Below, piece after piece: positions 29,021-36,550 of a stretch of DNA of 38,045 bases. The notes under the pieces were generated by a model. It searched no databases and was not told where the DNA came from. It saw only the letters and a program-made list of their open reading frames with translations. This DNA comes from Achromobacter sp. Marseille-Q4962 (lineage in GTDB: Bacteria > Pseudomonadota > Gammaproteobacteria > Burkholderiales > Burkholderiaceae_B), in assembly GCF_943737005.1 (NCBI RefSeq), contig NZ_CALSFU010000030.1, positions 1 through 38,045 of the forward strand. The letters run 5' to 3'. The first letter of the stretch is position 1. Each line of letters starts with the position of its first letter. The position numbers and the translations under genes are program-made.

Positions 29021-30439
29021 ATGATCGATTTCCAGCCCGACCGCGCGCGCGGGCAGGCGCCCACCCTGGTGGAGCAGCTGGTGGCCGCCGTGCAGCGCGC
29101 CATCGAAACGCAGGCCCTGCGGCCCGGCATGGCGCTGCCGTCGGTGCGCGAATTCGCGCGGCAGTACGCGATGAGCACGTTCACGGTGGCCAGCGCCTAC
29201 AGCCGCCTGGTGTCGCAAGGCTGGCTGACGGCCCGCCCGGGCGCGGGCTATCGCGTGGCCGCGCCCGAAACGCCCGCGCGCCGCGCCGAGCCGCTGTCCT
29301 GGGAGCCGCCCCGGCTGAACGACAGCTGGCTGCTTTCGGACATCTTCGCGGACCACTCCATCCCCATCAAATCGGGCTGCGGCTGGCTGCCGGGCGAATG
29401 GCTGAACGAAGAAGGCCTGCACATGGCCCTGCGCCACCTGGGGCGGGTGCCGGCCATGCGCATCGCCAATTATGGCCATCCCTACGGCTACGCGCCGCTG
29501 CGCGAAACCATCGCCGCCGGGCTGGCGGCCCATGGCATGGAGGTGGACGCCTCCCAGGTGCTGCTGACGCAAGGGGTGACGCATGGCCTGGACACGGTGA
29601 TCCGCACGCTGCTGCGGCCCGGCGACACGGTGCTGGTGGAGCAGCCCGCCTACGCGAACCTGCTGCAGATGCTGCGGCTGGCCGGCATGCGCACCGTGGC
29701 CGTGCCGCGCGGTGCCGAAGGGCTGGACTGCGAGGCGCTGGAGCGCGCCGCCGCGCTGCACCGCCCGCGCGCGCTGTTCATCAACACCGCCTTGCAGAAC
29801 CCCTCGGGCGCAAGCATCGGCATGGCCAACGCCTTCCGCATCCTGCAGGCCGCCGAGCGCCACGGCCTGTGGGTGGTCGAGGACGACATCTCGCGCGAGC
29901 TGGCCACCGGCCTCACGCCCATGCTGGCCGCTCTGGACGGCAGCCGGCGCGTGGTCTACCTGGGCGGCTATTCCAAGGTCATCAGCCCTTCGGTGCGGGT
30001 GGGCTATGTGGTGGCGCACCGCGACCTGGTGCGCGACATCGCGCGCACCAAGATGGCGGTGGGCTTGACCACGCCCGAGATCATGGAGCGCATCGTGCAC
30101 CAGGTGATCCGCGAGGGCCGCTACCGGGCCCACATCGAGCGCACGCGCGAGCGGCTCGGGCAGGCCCATGCCGCGGTGGCGCGGCACATGGACGAGCTCG
30201 GCTTCGAGATCTGCGCGCGCCCCGGGGCGGGGCTCTTCCTGTGGGCCAAGGTGGGCGGAACCTGGCGCGAACGCGGCGCCAACGGCCTGGCCGAGCTGGC
30301 GCTCAAGGACGGCATCTGGCTGGCGCCGGGGTCTTACTTCGAGGCATCGGAGGCCGACACGCCCTGGGTGCGGTTCAACGTGGCGTACTCGGAGGCGCCG
30401 GAACTATGGCGGTTCATGCGCAACGCGGGCGCGGCCTGA
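29021..30439 (+). CDS. MocR-type transcriptional regulator (GntR winged helix plus aminotransferase-like domain)
   Basis: A 472-residue fusion regulator. Residues about 10-80 form a GntR winged helix: LVEQLVAAVQRAIETQALRPGMALPSVREFARQY and then the recognition part STFTVASAYSRLVSQGWL. From about residue 110 it is a type-I aminotransferase-like domain, with YGHPYGYAPLRETIA, ALQNPSG and the PLP lysine in YLGGYSKVISPSVRVGYV (Lys319). MocR regulators such as GabR, TauR and PdxR sense PLP-bound amino compounds. Its divergent position beside the beta-alanine aminotransferase suggests that an omega-amino acid is the effector. The ATG at 29021 has no Shine-Dalgarno; a repeat copy lies eight bases upstream. 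Confidence 0.95.
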   Translation: MIDFQPDRARGQAPTLVEQLVAAVQRAIETQALRPGMALPSVREFARQYAMSTFTVASAYSRLVSQGWLTARPGAGYRVAAPETPARRAEPLSWEPPRLNDSWLLSDIFADHSIPIKSGCGWLPGEWLNEEGLHMALRHLGRVPAMRIANYGHPYGYAPLRETIAAGLAAHGMEVDASQVLLTQGVTHGLDTVIRTLLRPGDTVLVEQPAYANLLQMLRLAGMRTVAVPRGAEGLDCEALERAAALHRPRALFINTALQNPSGASIGMANAFRILQAAERHGLWVVEDDISRELATGLTPMLAALDGSRRVVYLGGYSKVISPSVRVGYVVAHRDLVRDIARTKMAVGLTTPEIMERIVHQVIREGRYRAHIERTRERLGQAHAAVARHMDELGFEICARPGAGLFLWAKVGGTWRERGANGLAELALKDGIWLAPGSYFEASEADTPWVRFNVAYSEAPELWRFMRNAGAA

Positions 30440-30458
30440 GGAACCGGCGCCGCGCCGT

Positions 30459-30944
30459 TCAGGCGCGTTCGTAGGTGACGAAATCGTAGGCGTAGCCGTT
30501 CTCGGGCGGCTGGGGCGCGCGCGCGGTTTCCTTCCACTGGAATGACGGCAGGAGCGGAAAGAACGCGTCGCCCTCGACCTCGGCATGCACTTCGGTCGCG
30601 AGCACGCGCCGGGCGCGGGGCAGGGCCTGGGCGTAGATCTGGGCGCCGCCGATGACATAGGCTTCGGCATCCTGGACGCACGCGGCCAGCGCGGCGTCCA
30701 GCGATTCCACCACCGTGGCGCCCTCGGCCCGCAGGCCGGCGTTGCGGCTGATGACGATGTTGCGGCGGCCCGGCAGCGGGCGGCCCAGCGAGTCCCAGGT
30801 CTTGCGGCCCATGATGATGGGATGGCCCAGCGTGCTGCGCTTGAAATGCGCCAGGTCGCCCGGCAGCTTCCAGGGCAGCGCGTTGTCGCGTCCGATGACG
30901 CGGTTGTCGGAATAGGCGACGATGAGGGTCAGGCTGGCGGGCAT
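30459..30944 (-). CDS. folA: Dihydrofolate reductase
   Basis: A 161-residue DHFR of normal bacterial length. It reduces dihydrofolate to tetrahydrofolate with NADPH. The key motifs are IVAYSDNRVIGRDNALPWKLPGDL, where Asp30 is the substrate-contacting acid, GHPIIMGRKTWDSLGRPLPGR for NADPH binding, and YVIGGAQIYAQALPRA. The ATG at 30944 gives the standard N terminus. It is the last gene of a minus-strand series thyA, MHYT-GGDEF-EAL, folA, and lies 74 bases after the cyclic-di-GMP gene. It regenerates the folate used up by ThyA. Confidence 0.97.
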   Translation of the reverse strand: MPASLTLIVAYSDNRVIGRDNALPWKLPGDLAHFKRSTLGHPIIMGRKTWDSLGRPLPGRRNIVISRNAGLRAEGATVVESLDAALAACVQDAEAYVIGGAQIYAQALPRARRVLATEVHAEVEGDAFFPLLPSFQWKETARAPQPPENGYAYDFVTYERA

Positions 30945-31018
30945 GCGGGCAATGAAACGCGGGAATGGAATGTCGTGGAAGGGGAGGCGGGCCTCCGCTT
31001 CCGTAAGCGTAGCAAATC

Positions 31019-33082
31019 CTAGCCGCCTACCTGCTCCATGAACTCGCTGGCGGGCATGGGCTTGCCCAGCAGGAAGCCCTGCAGCGAGTTGCAGCCCAGC
31101 CCGGTCAGGAACTTCTGCTGCGCCGCGGTTTCCACGCCCTCGGCCACGATGCGCAGGTTGAGCTGCTGGGCCAGCGCCACGATGGCCGAGACGATGGCGG
31201 CGTCTTCGTTGTCGTTGTCGAGCTGGTTGACGAAGCCCCGGTCGATCTTGAGTTCCGTGGCCGGCAGGCGCTTCAGGTACAGCAGGCTGGAATAGCCGGT
31301 GCCGAAGTCGTCGATGGATATGGTCACGCCCAGGCCGGACAGCCGCTTGAGCACGGCCATGCTGGCCTCGGCGTCGCGCATGGCGGTGGATTCGGTGACT
31401 TCCAGCGTGAGGCAGGCAGGGGGCACGCGGTGGCGCGCCAGCGCCGCGCTGACGGTGTCGACGAGGCCCGAATGGGCGAACTGCAGCGACGACAGATTGA
31501 CCGCGACGGTCCAGTTCGGCTGCCCCGCGTCGATCCACTCGCGCATCTGGCGGCAGGCTTCGTTGATGACCCAGTCGCCGATCGCCAGGATCAGCCCGGT
31601 TTTCTCCGCGATGGGAATGAATACGTTGGGAGCGACCAGTCCGCGCGCGGGGTGGTTCCAGCGCAGCAGCGCCTCGGCGCCGATGATGGGGCCGGCCGGC
31701 GCCTGGAATTTCGGCTGGTAGTGCAGCACGAACTGTTTGCGTTCCAGCGCCAGGCGCAGATCGTGCAGCAGCTCGATCTGTTCGTGCGCGTCGGCGTTCA
31801 TGGAGGGCTCGAAGAAGCTGTAGCCGGTGCCGCCCAGGCGCTTGGCGTGGTACATGGCCGCGTCGGCATTGGTGAGCAGGGCGTGCGTGTCCTCGCCGTC
31901 GTTGGGATAGATGGCGATGCCCACGCTGGACGTCACCATGACTTCGTGCCCATAGACGTTGACGGGCCTGGCGATGGTGTCGATCAGGCGGTCGGCCACG
32001 TTGGCGGCGTCAGTGGGCTCGGCCACCTCGCTCAGCACGATGAACTCGTCGCCGCCCAGCCGCGCCACGGTGTCCTGCGTGCGCAGCGCCTGGCGGATGC
32101 GCTGCGACAGTTCGATGAGCAGGGCGTCGCCCGTGTGGTGGCCGTAGGCGTCGTTGACGGCCTTGAAGCCGTCCAGGTCGAAGAACAGCACCGCGAAATG
32201 GCCCCTGCGGCGGCTGGCGCTTTCGATGGCCTGCTCCAGCCGGTCTTCGAGCAGGATGCGGTTGGGCAGCTTGGTGAGCGTATCGTGCAGGGCCAGCTGC
32301 ACCAGCTCTTCGTTGGCCTCAGCCAGCGAGGAGGCCAGCGCCGAGGTGCGGGCTTCCAGGCGGTTGTCCAGCACGGCCACCACCAGCGCGATGGCCAGCA
32401 CGCCCAGCGTGATGGCCGTGACCGCGATGGCCAGCCAGCCGGCCGACATGCCGCTGCCGGCCGCCAGGCACACGCTGCCGGGCGGAAAGCCGGCGGCCTC
32501 CATGCCGGTGTAGTGCATGCCCACGATGGCCAGCCCCATCACGCCGGCGGCCAGCGCGCGCGACAGCGCCATGCGGGGGCGGTCGTGCCGCAGGCTGTAC
32601 GTGATCCAAAGCGCCGCGCCCGAGGCCGCCACCGCGATGACGACGGACAGCGCGAACCAGAGCGGGTCGTATTCGATGCCCGGCTGCATGCGCATCGCCG
32701 TCATGCCTACATAGTGCATGGCGGCGATGCCGGCGCCCATGAGCAGCGCCCCGCCGACCAGGCGCACGCGCGACAGGTGCTCGCGCGTGACAGTGCGCAG
32801 GGCGTAGGCGGAGCAGGCCACCGCGATCAGCATGGACAGCACGGTGAGGGCGGGGTCGTAGCCCAGCGGAATGGGCAGGCTGAATGCCAGCATGCCCACG
32901 AAATGCATCGACCAGATGCCCAGCCCCATGGCGAAGGCGCCGCCGATCAGCCAGCAGCGCGCCACGGGCAGGTTGCCCGCCGCGCGCACCCGGTTGGCCA
33001 TGCCCAGCGCGGTGTAAGAGGCCAGGACTGCCACTCCGAGGGAGACGAGGACAAGGGAAGGGTTGTATGTTCCAGCGAGCAT
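31019..33082 (-). CDS. MHYT-GGDEF-EAL cyclic-di-GMP signalling protein
   Basis: A 687-residue inner-membrane protein. The first 240 or so residues are an MHYT sensor with seven helices and the repeated motifs SMHFVGM, AMHYVGM and GMHYTGM, proposed to bind a metal and sense a gas. A GGDEF domain follows, with RLGGDEFIVLSE intact at 343-347, so cyclase activity is possible. The EAL domain begins IIGAEALLRWNHP (EAL at 470-472) and includes DDFGTGYSSLLYL and EGVETAAQ, so phosphodiesterase activity is also plausible. The ATG at 33082 follows AGGA and directly precedes the first helix. It sits between thyA and folA with a 389-base gap on the thyA side, so it may have its own promoter. Confidence 0.95.
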   Translation of the reverse strand: MLAGTYNPSLVLVSLGVAVLASYTALGMANRVRAAGNLPVARCWLIGGAFAMGLGIWSMHFVGMLAFSLPIPLGYDPALTVLSMLIAVACSAYALRTVTREHLSRVRLVGGALLMGAGIAAMHYVGMTAMRMQPGIEYDPLWFALSVVIAVAASGAALWITYSLRHDRPRMALSRALAAGVMGLAIVGMHYTGMEAAGFPPGSVCLAAGSGMSAGWLAIAVTAITLGVLAIALVVAVLDNRLEARTSALASSLAEANEELVQLALHDTLTKLPNRILLEDRLEQAIESASRRRGHFAVLFFDLDGFKAVNDAYGHHTGDALLIELSQRIRQALRTQDTVARLGGDEFIVLSEVAEPTDAANVADRLIDTIARPVNVYGHEVMVTSSVGIAIYPNDGEDTHALLTNADAAMYHAKRLGGTGYSFFEPSMNADAHEQIELLHDLRLALERKQFVLHYQPKFQAPAGPIIGAEALLRWNHPARGLVAPNVFIPIAEKTGLILAIGDWVINEACRQMREWIDAGQPNWTVAVNLSSLQFAHSGLVDTVSAALARHRVPPACLTLEVTESTAMRDAEASMAVLKRLSGLGVTISIDDFGTGYSSLLYLKRLPATELKIDRGFVNQLDNDNEDAAIVSAIVALAQQLNLRIVAEGVETAAQQKFLTGLGCNSLQGFLLGKPMPASEFMEQVGG

Positions 33083-33471
33083 TTTGGGATCCTGTCCTGA
33101 GCGTGTCGATCGACGCGCCCGCCTCAATTCATATCAGTCTGTCGTCAATAGTTGCAAATCGGTTCCGCGCATGCCGCGCTCCCGGCGCGGGCGGGAGGGG
33201 AGTCGGGTCGTGCTGGTGGCGAGGGGAAGTGATCGGCTGCGGGGACAGGCGGACGGCGGCGCTGGCCGTCCGGTCCGCCGCGGGCAGGGGACGGCGCATG
33301 TCGGGCCGTTCCGACGCCGCGGACGTTGCGCGCATCCGCAGCCAACAAGGCATGGGTTATACAAAAAAGCGGCTCCCAAAAGCTCACCAATGTTCACAGG
33401 CGGTTCACATGCGTCTTGTGGCAGCGGTGTGTGCCCTGCCGCGCGCGATGCGGGGCGCGGCGGGCGGGCTC
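33083..33471. other. Intergenic region upstream of the MHYT-GGDEF-EAL gene
   Basis: No gene is supported here; short minus-strand frames of 74 and 81 codons have no ribosome site and unnatural composition. A TATAAC -10-like element reads on the minus strand at 33361-33356, preceded by TG. Two copies of TGTGAAC (plus-strand GTTCACA at 33392-33398 and 33403-33409) are spaced 11 bases apart, 30 bases upstream of it, where an activator could bind. No clear -35 is seen. Confidence 0.5.
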
Positions 33472-34443
33472 TCATACCGCCATGGCGGCCGTCAGCGGGG
33501 CATGGTGCCGGTAGCCCGCCAGGGAGAAGTCGGAAGGCTCCACCCGTTCCAGCCATTGCGGTTCGTAGCGGCCGGTGACCGCGAAATCCGGAATGCGGTC
33601 GGACAGCACGAGCGTGGGCGCGGGGTAGGGCTCGCGCTGCAATTGCTCGCGCAGCATGGGCAGGTGGTTTTCGTAGATGTGCGCATCGCCGATGAAGTAC
33701 GTGAACCAGCGCGGCGTGTAGCCCGTCAGGCGCCCCACCAGGTGCAGCAGCGCCGCGCCTTCGGTGAGATTGAAGGGCGTGCCCAGGCCCACGTCGTTGG
33801 AGCGGATGTACAGGCACAGCGAGATTTCGCGCGTGGCCGCGTTGGGCAGGAACTGGTAGAGCAGGTGGCACGGCGGCAGCGCCATTTCCTCGATCTGCGC
33901 CCAGTTCCAGCCGTGGAACAGGATGCGGCGGTCGCCCGGGCGTTCGTGGATGGTGTCCAGGCACTGGCGCAGCTGGTCCACCGCCTTGTAGAGCAGCACC
34001 TTGGGCGCGCCGTCGTCGTCCAGCTCGGCGACCTTGGCGTAGCCGCGGGAGAGGGCGTCGGCGATCTGCGCGGCGGCGCCGGCGTCCAGCATCTTGTAGG
34101 CGGGCCACTGGCGCCATTGCACGCCGTAGACGGGGCCGAGGTCGTCGGGCCCTTCGCGGTACGGGTTGGCCAGCCATTGCGCGTTCTCGTTGGCGTTCTG
34201 GTCCCAGACCTTGCAGCCCAGTTCGCGGAAGCCGGCGGCGCTGCGCGTGGCGCGCAGAAAGCCCACCAGCTCGCCGATGGCGGACTTGAAGGCCAGCTTC
34301 TTGGTGGTGACGGCGGGAAAACCTTGCTGCAGATCGAAACGCAGGCAGGCGCCGGGCAGGCTCAGCGTGCGGATGCCGGTGCGGTTCTCTTGCCAGGAGC
34401 CGGTGTCGAGAATGGCTTGAACGAGATCCAGATATTGTTTCAT
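33472..34443 (-). CDS. thyA: Thymidylate synthase
   Basis: A 323-residue ThyA. It methylates dUMP to dTMP using methylene-tetrahydrofolate. The catalytic segment is [14 protein letters not shown] with Cys192. Other motifs are the N-terminal [20 protein letters not shown] and the dUMP-binding [13 protein letters not shown]. The protein is longer than E. coli ThyA (264) because of an insertion around residues 90-150 that includes a [20 protein letters not shown] stretch. This resembles the long Lactobacillus casei type (about 316). No strong ribosome site precedes the ATG. folA lies on the same strand beyond the cyclic-di-GMP gene. Confidence 0.97.
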   Translation of the reverse strand: MKQYLDLVQAILDTGSWQENRTGIRTLSLPGACLRFDLQQGFPAVTTKKLAFKSAIGELVGFLRATRSAAGFRELGCKVWDQNANENAQWLANPYREGPDDLGPVYGVQWRQWPAYKMLDAGAAAQIADALSRGYAKVAELDDDGAPKVLLYKAVDQLRQCLDTIHERPGDRRILFHGWNWAQIEEMALPPCHLLYQFLPNAATREISLCLYIRSNDVGLGTPFNLTEGAALLHLVGRLTGYTPRWFTYFIGDAHIYENHLPMLREQLQREPYPAPTLVLSDRIPDFAVTGRYEPQWLERVEPSDFSLAGYRHHAPLTAAMAV

Positions 34444-34544
34444 GGCAGTCTAGGGAGGCGCGTCCGGGGCAGCGCAACGGGGGCGGCGCGCGGGCGCCGC
34501 GCCGCGCTCGGGTAAGGAGGGTGGCATTACACCACGCCGCCCGC

Positions 34545-34991
34545 CTATGCCGCCGTCGCCGCCTCGGCCTGGGTGTCCACGATGTCGACCGAGAAGCTCA
34601 GCTCGGCGGTTTTCTCGAGCATGGCCGAGGCCGAGCAGTACTTCTCGTGCGAAAGCTGCACCGCGCGCTCCACCGCCGCCCGGGGCAGGTTGCGGCCGGT
34701 GACGGTGAACGCGAAATGGATGCGGGTGAACACCTTGGGATCGGTTTCGGCGCGCTCGGCCTGCAGCTTCACGCTGCAGCCGGTGACGGCATGCCGCCCG
34801 CGCTTGAGGATGAGCACCACGTCATAGGCCGTGCAGCCGCCGGTGCCGGCCAGCAGCATCTCCATGGGGCGGGGCGCCAGGTTGTGGCCGCCGCCGTCCA
34901 CGGCGCCGTCCATCACGGCCACGTGGCCGCTGCCGGTGCTGGCGGTAAAGAGCATGCCCGAGGGGCCGCCCCAGTCTATCGTGCATTCCAT
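34545..34991 (-). CDS. OsmC/YhfA-family protein
   Basis: A 148-residue OsmC-superfamily protein. It has the two conserved cysteines of the family: Cys53 in LAGTGGCTAYDVV and Cys119 in SHEKYCSASAML. OsmC and Ohr members use these to reduce organic hydroperoxides; the YhfA subgroup, which this resembles by the PRPMEMLLAGTGGCTA wording, has less defined roles. The protein has no signal peptide. Its promoter must lie in the 116-base gap shared with the divergent coq7. Confidence 0.92.
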   Translation of the reverse strand: MECTIDWGGPSGMLFTASTGSGHVAVMDGAVDGGGHNLAPRPMEMLLAGTGGCTAYDVVLILKRGRHAVTGCSVKLQAERAETDPKVFTRIHFAFTVTGRNLPRAAVERAVQLSHEKYCSASAMLEKTAELSFSVDIVDTQAEAATAA

Positions 34992-35077
34992 GTCGGTGAG
35001 TCCTTGTGCTTGAGCGCGGTCAATGGCTGATGATACCTGTTGCGTACAATTCCCGGCACCAGATTATCCCGTTGCGC

Positions 35078-35102
35078 GGCGGGCGCGCGCCCGCCTCAGG
35101 AG
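35078..35102. promoter_or_regulatory. 18-base perfect palindrome abutting the coq7 ribosome-binding site
   Basis: GGCGGGCGC (35078-35086) is followed by its reverse complement (35087-35095), two bases before AGGAG (35098-35102). A TACAAT -10-like element at 35045-35050 would place the start near 35057, so the palindrome would be in the leader RNA. It may act as a hairpin next to the ribosome site or as a DNA operator. Confidence 0.5.
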
Positions 35103-35107
35103 TACCC

Positions 35108-35815
35108 ATGTCCGCCAGTTCTTCCGCCCATGTCCCGGCCCCGGGCAGCCCCGCTTCCGCAGGCCCCGCCGCCTTCCTGCGCCGGTCCGGTCCCCTGGAC
35201 GCGCTGCTGGCCGAAGCGGACCGCGCCCTGCGGGTGCTTTCGGGCAGCGCCACGGCGGGCCGGCCGAATCCGGCCACGGCGCAGGAGGCGCCCGATGCGC
35301 TCAGCCCGGAGGAAAAACGCCACGCCGCCGGGCTGATGCGCGTCAACCACGTCGGCGAGGTCTGCGCGCAGGCGCTGTATCGCGGCCAGGCGGCGGTGTG
35401 CCGCGAGCCGGCGGCGCGCCGGCTGCTGCTGGAGGCCGCCTCCGAAGAGGTCGATCACCTGGTCTGGTGCAACCAGCGCCTGGCGGAGCTCGGCAGCCGG
35501 CCCAGCCTGCTCAATCCGCTGTGGTATGCCGGCTCGTTCGCGCTGGGCGTCATGGCGAGCTATGCGGGCGTTCCGCGCAACCTGGGCTTCATGGCCGAGA
35601 CGGAACGGCAGGTCGAAGCCCATCTCGACGGCCACCTGCGCACCCTGCCGCCGCAGGACGAGCGTTCGCGGCAGATCGTGCGCCAGATGAAGGAAGACGA
35701 AGCCGGCCACCGCGCCAGCGCCGAGCGCGCGGGCGGGGTGCCGCTTTCCGCGCCCGTCAAGGCCGCCATGCGGGCGATGTCCAAAGTGATGACCACGACG
35801 GCCTACCGCATCTGA
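35108..35815 (+). CDS. coq7: 2-polyprenyl-3-methyl-6-methoxy-1,4-benzoquinone monooxygenase (Coq7)
   Basis: A 235-residue di-iron hydroxylase of ubiquinone synthesis, adding the last hydroxyl to the ring. Di-iron ligands are visible: Glu84 in [17 protein letters not shown], the pair Glu114 and His117 in SEEVDHL, Glu164 in [12 protein letters not shown], and Glu198 and His201 in KEDEAGH. The ATG at 35108 is fixed by AGGAG five bases upstream. The first 60 residues are a Pro/Ala/Ser-rich extension before the catalytic core, as in other betaproteobacteria. It is a membrane-associated enzyme. It is divergent from the OsmC-family gene and followed by a stem-loop. Confidence 0.96.
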   Translation: MSASSSAHVPAPGSPASAGPAAFLRRSGPLDALLAEADRALRVLSGSATAGRPNPATAQEAPDALSPEEKRHAAGLMRVNHVGEVCAQALYRGQAAVCREPAARRLLLEAASEEVDHLVWCNQRLAELGSRPSLLNPLWYAGSFALGVMASYAGVPRNLGFMAETERQVEAHLDGHLRTLPPQDERSRQIVRQMKEDEAGHRASAERAGGVPLSAPVKAAMRAMSKVMTTTAYRI

Positions 35816-35821
35816 ACGAGG

Positions 35822-35850
35822 CCGCCCTGCGCCAGGGCGGTGCGCGATTT
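35822..35850 (+). terminator. Stem-loop after coq7, possible terminator
   Basis: CCGCCCTG (35822-35829) pairs perfectly with CAGGGCGG (35833-35840) around a three-base loop. Only a weak T stretch follows after seven bases, so termination efficiency is doubtful. A second hairpin at 35947-35969 with a T-run at 35979-35984 could be a back-up. Confidence 0.5.
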
Positions 35851-36085
35851 TGCTGCAATGCGCAAAACCGTGCGGAAATCCTGCCGAAATGCACCGTTTC
35901 AGTGCGAAAGCCGGGCCGGGATAACCCGAGAATAGCTAGGGTTAGTCCGAGCCGGGTTTTCCCGCTCGGCAAAAACCCTTTTTTGTAACAATGCAGCAAC
36001 GATGCGGGTTTGCGAGCGTCGATTTCGGGCGTTGACGCAAAAAAGCAACGTTCCCGCCGCCCTCCAAAAAATCCCAAAATAATTC
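35851..36085. other. AT-richer non-coding stretch before the small RNA promoter
   Basis: No ORF is supported. It holds the imperfect hairpin CCGAGCCGGG-TTTT-CCCGCTCGG (35947-35969), and A tracts at about 36040-36045 and 36065-36080. The second A tract lies just upstream of the -35 at 36086 and could act as an UP element. Confidence 0.6.
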
Positions 36086-36114
36086 TTGCATCGCACAAAA
36101 AAACTCGGTACTAT
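36086..36114 (+). promoter_or_regulatory. Sigma-70 promoter of the predicted small RNA
   Basis: TTGCAT (36086-36091) and TACTAT (36109-36114) are separated by exactly 17 bases, the best promoter match I found in the window, with A-rich DNA upstream. Transcription should start near 36121. Confidence 0.75.
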
Positions 36115-36120
36115 GCATCT

Positions 36121-36265
36121 CATCGGATGTCGAAACGCAGACGGCGCGGTGAACACCCCGTCAGGCGCAGCGAGCGAAACCGCTCCCGGCATGCCAAGGT
36201 TGTCTCCTCCACCCTCCTCCTTTGGTGGATTTAGCCCGAGATCGCAAGATCTCGGGCTTTTTTTT
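36121..36265 (+). ncRNA. Predicted small RNA with an anti-Shine-Dalgarno hairpin loop
   Basis: About 145 bases lie between the promoter at 36086-36114 and the terminator ending at 36265, with no credible ORF. Predicted hairpins are GACGG...CCGTC with inner GGT...ACC (about 36140-36162), GAGCG-AAAC-CGCTC (about 36172-36185), CCACC (36209-36213) with GGTGG (36224-36228), and the terminator stem. The third hairpin holds the loop CTCCTCCTTT; its CCTCCTTT (36216-36223) equals the 3' tail of 16S rRNA. A second CTCCTCC lies at 36204-36210. Pyrimidine-rich anti-SD loops are known from the Betaproteobacteria toxic small RNAs and from CCUCCUCCC-motif (cuckoo) RNAs. Membership is inference; the RNA could pair with many ribosome sites. 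Confidence 0.7.
36233..36265 (+). terminator. Intrinsic terminator of the predicted small RNA
   Basis: A perfect 11-bp stem, AGCCCGAGATC (36233-36243) with GATCTCGGGCT (36248-36258), has a GCAA tetraloop and is followed by a T-run to 36265. Confidence 0.96.
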
Positions 36266-36550
36266 GCTTGGCCACGAGGCCGTCCCGATTTTTTCACGGG
36301 GCGCCGCCCCGAGGGCGCCTCCATCATTTTTCGCATGCGGGACAACCCGGGTTGGCTCTACAATCGTTGCATGAATCGGGTATTGCGATCTGGATGCGCG
36401 CCGGCCCCGCTCGGGGCGGCATGCCGTGAAGGCGGGGTGTTACGTTCTGTGCGGGTGAATTGCACTTCCTTATCGCTCCTATATATGGGCGTTACACCTG
36501 CCCTCGATAATGGCGAGCCTTGTCTCGATAGACCAACCTAAGGTGATACT
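36266..36550. other. Leader region of the polysaccharide genes
   Basis: No gene is supported. A TACAAT -10-like element (36359-36364) follows a 12-base palindrome CAACCCGGGTTG (36343-36354) by four bases; no good -35 is seen. If transcription starts near 36371, the leader is about 180 bases. Confidence 0.4.

Noticed and set aside
33129..33390. Short minus-strand frames of 74 and 81 codons upstream of the MHYT gene
   Set aside because: There is no ribosome site, the composition is Pro/Arg/Ala-rich, and they overlap each other in different frames.
33392..33409. Reading the TGTGAAC repeats as a Pho box
   Set aside because: The 11-base spacing fits, but the half-site differs from CTGTCAT and the distance to the -10 is about 30 rather than 10-11 bases.
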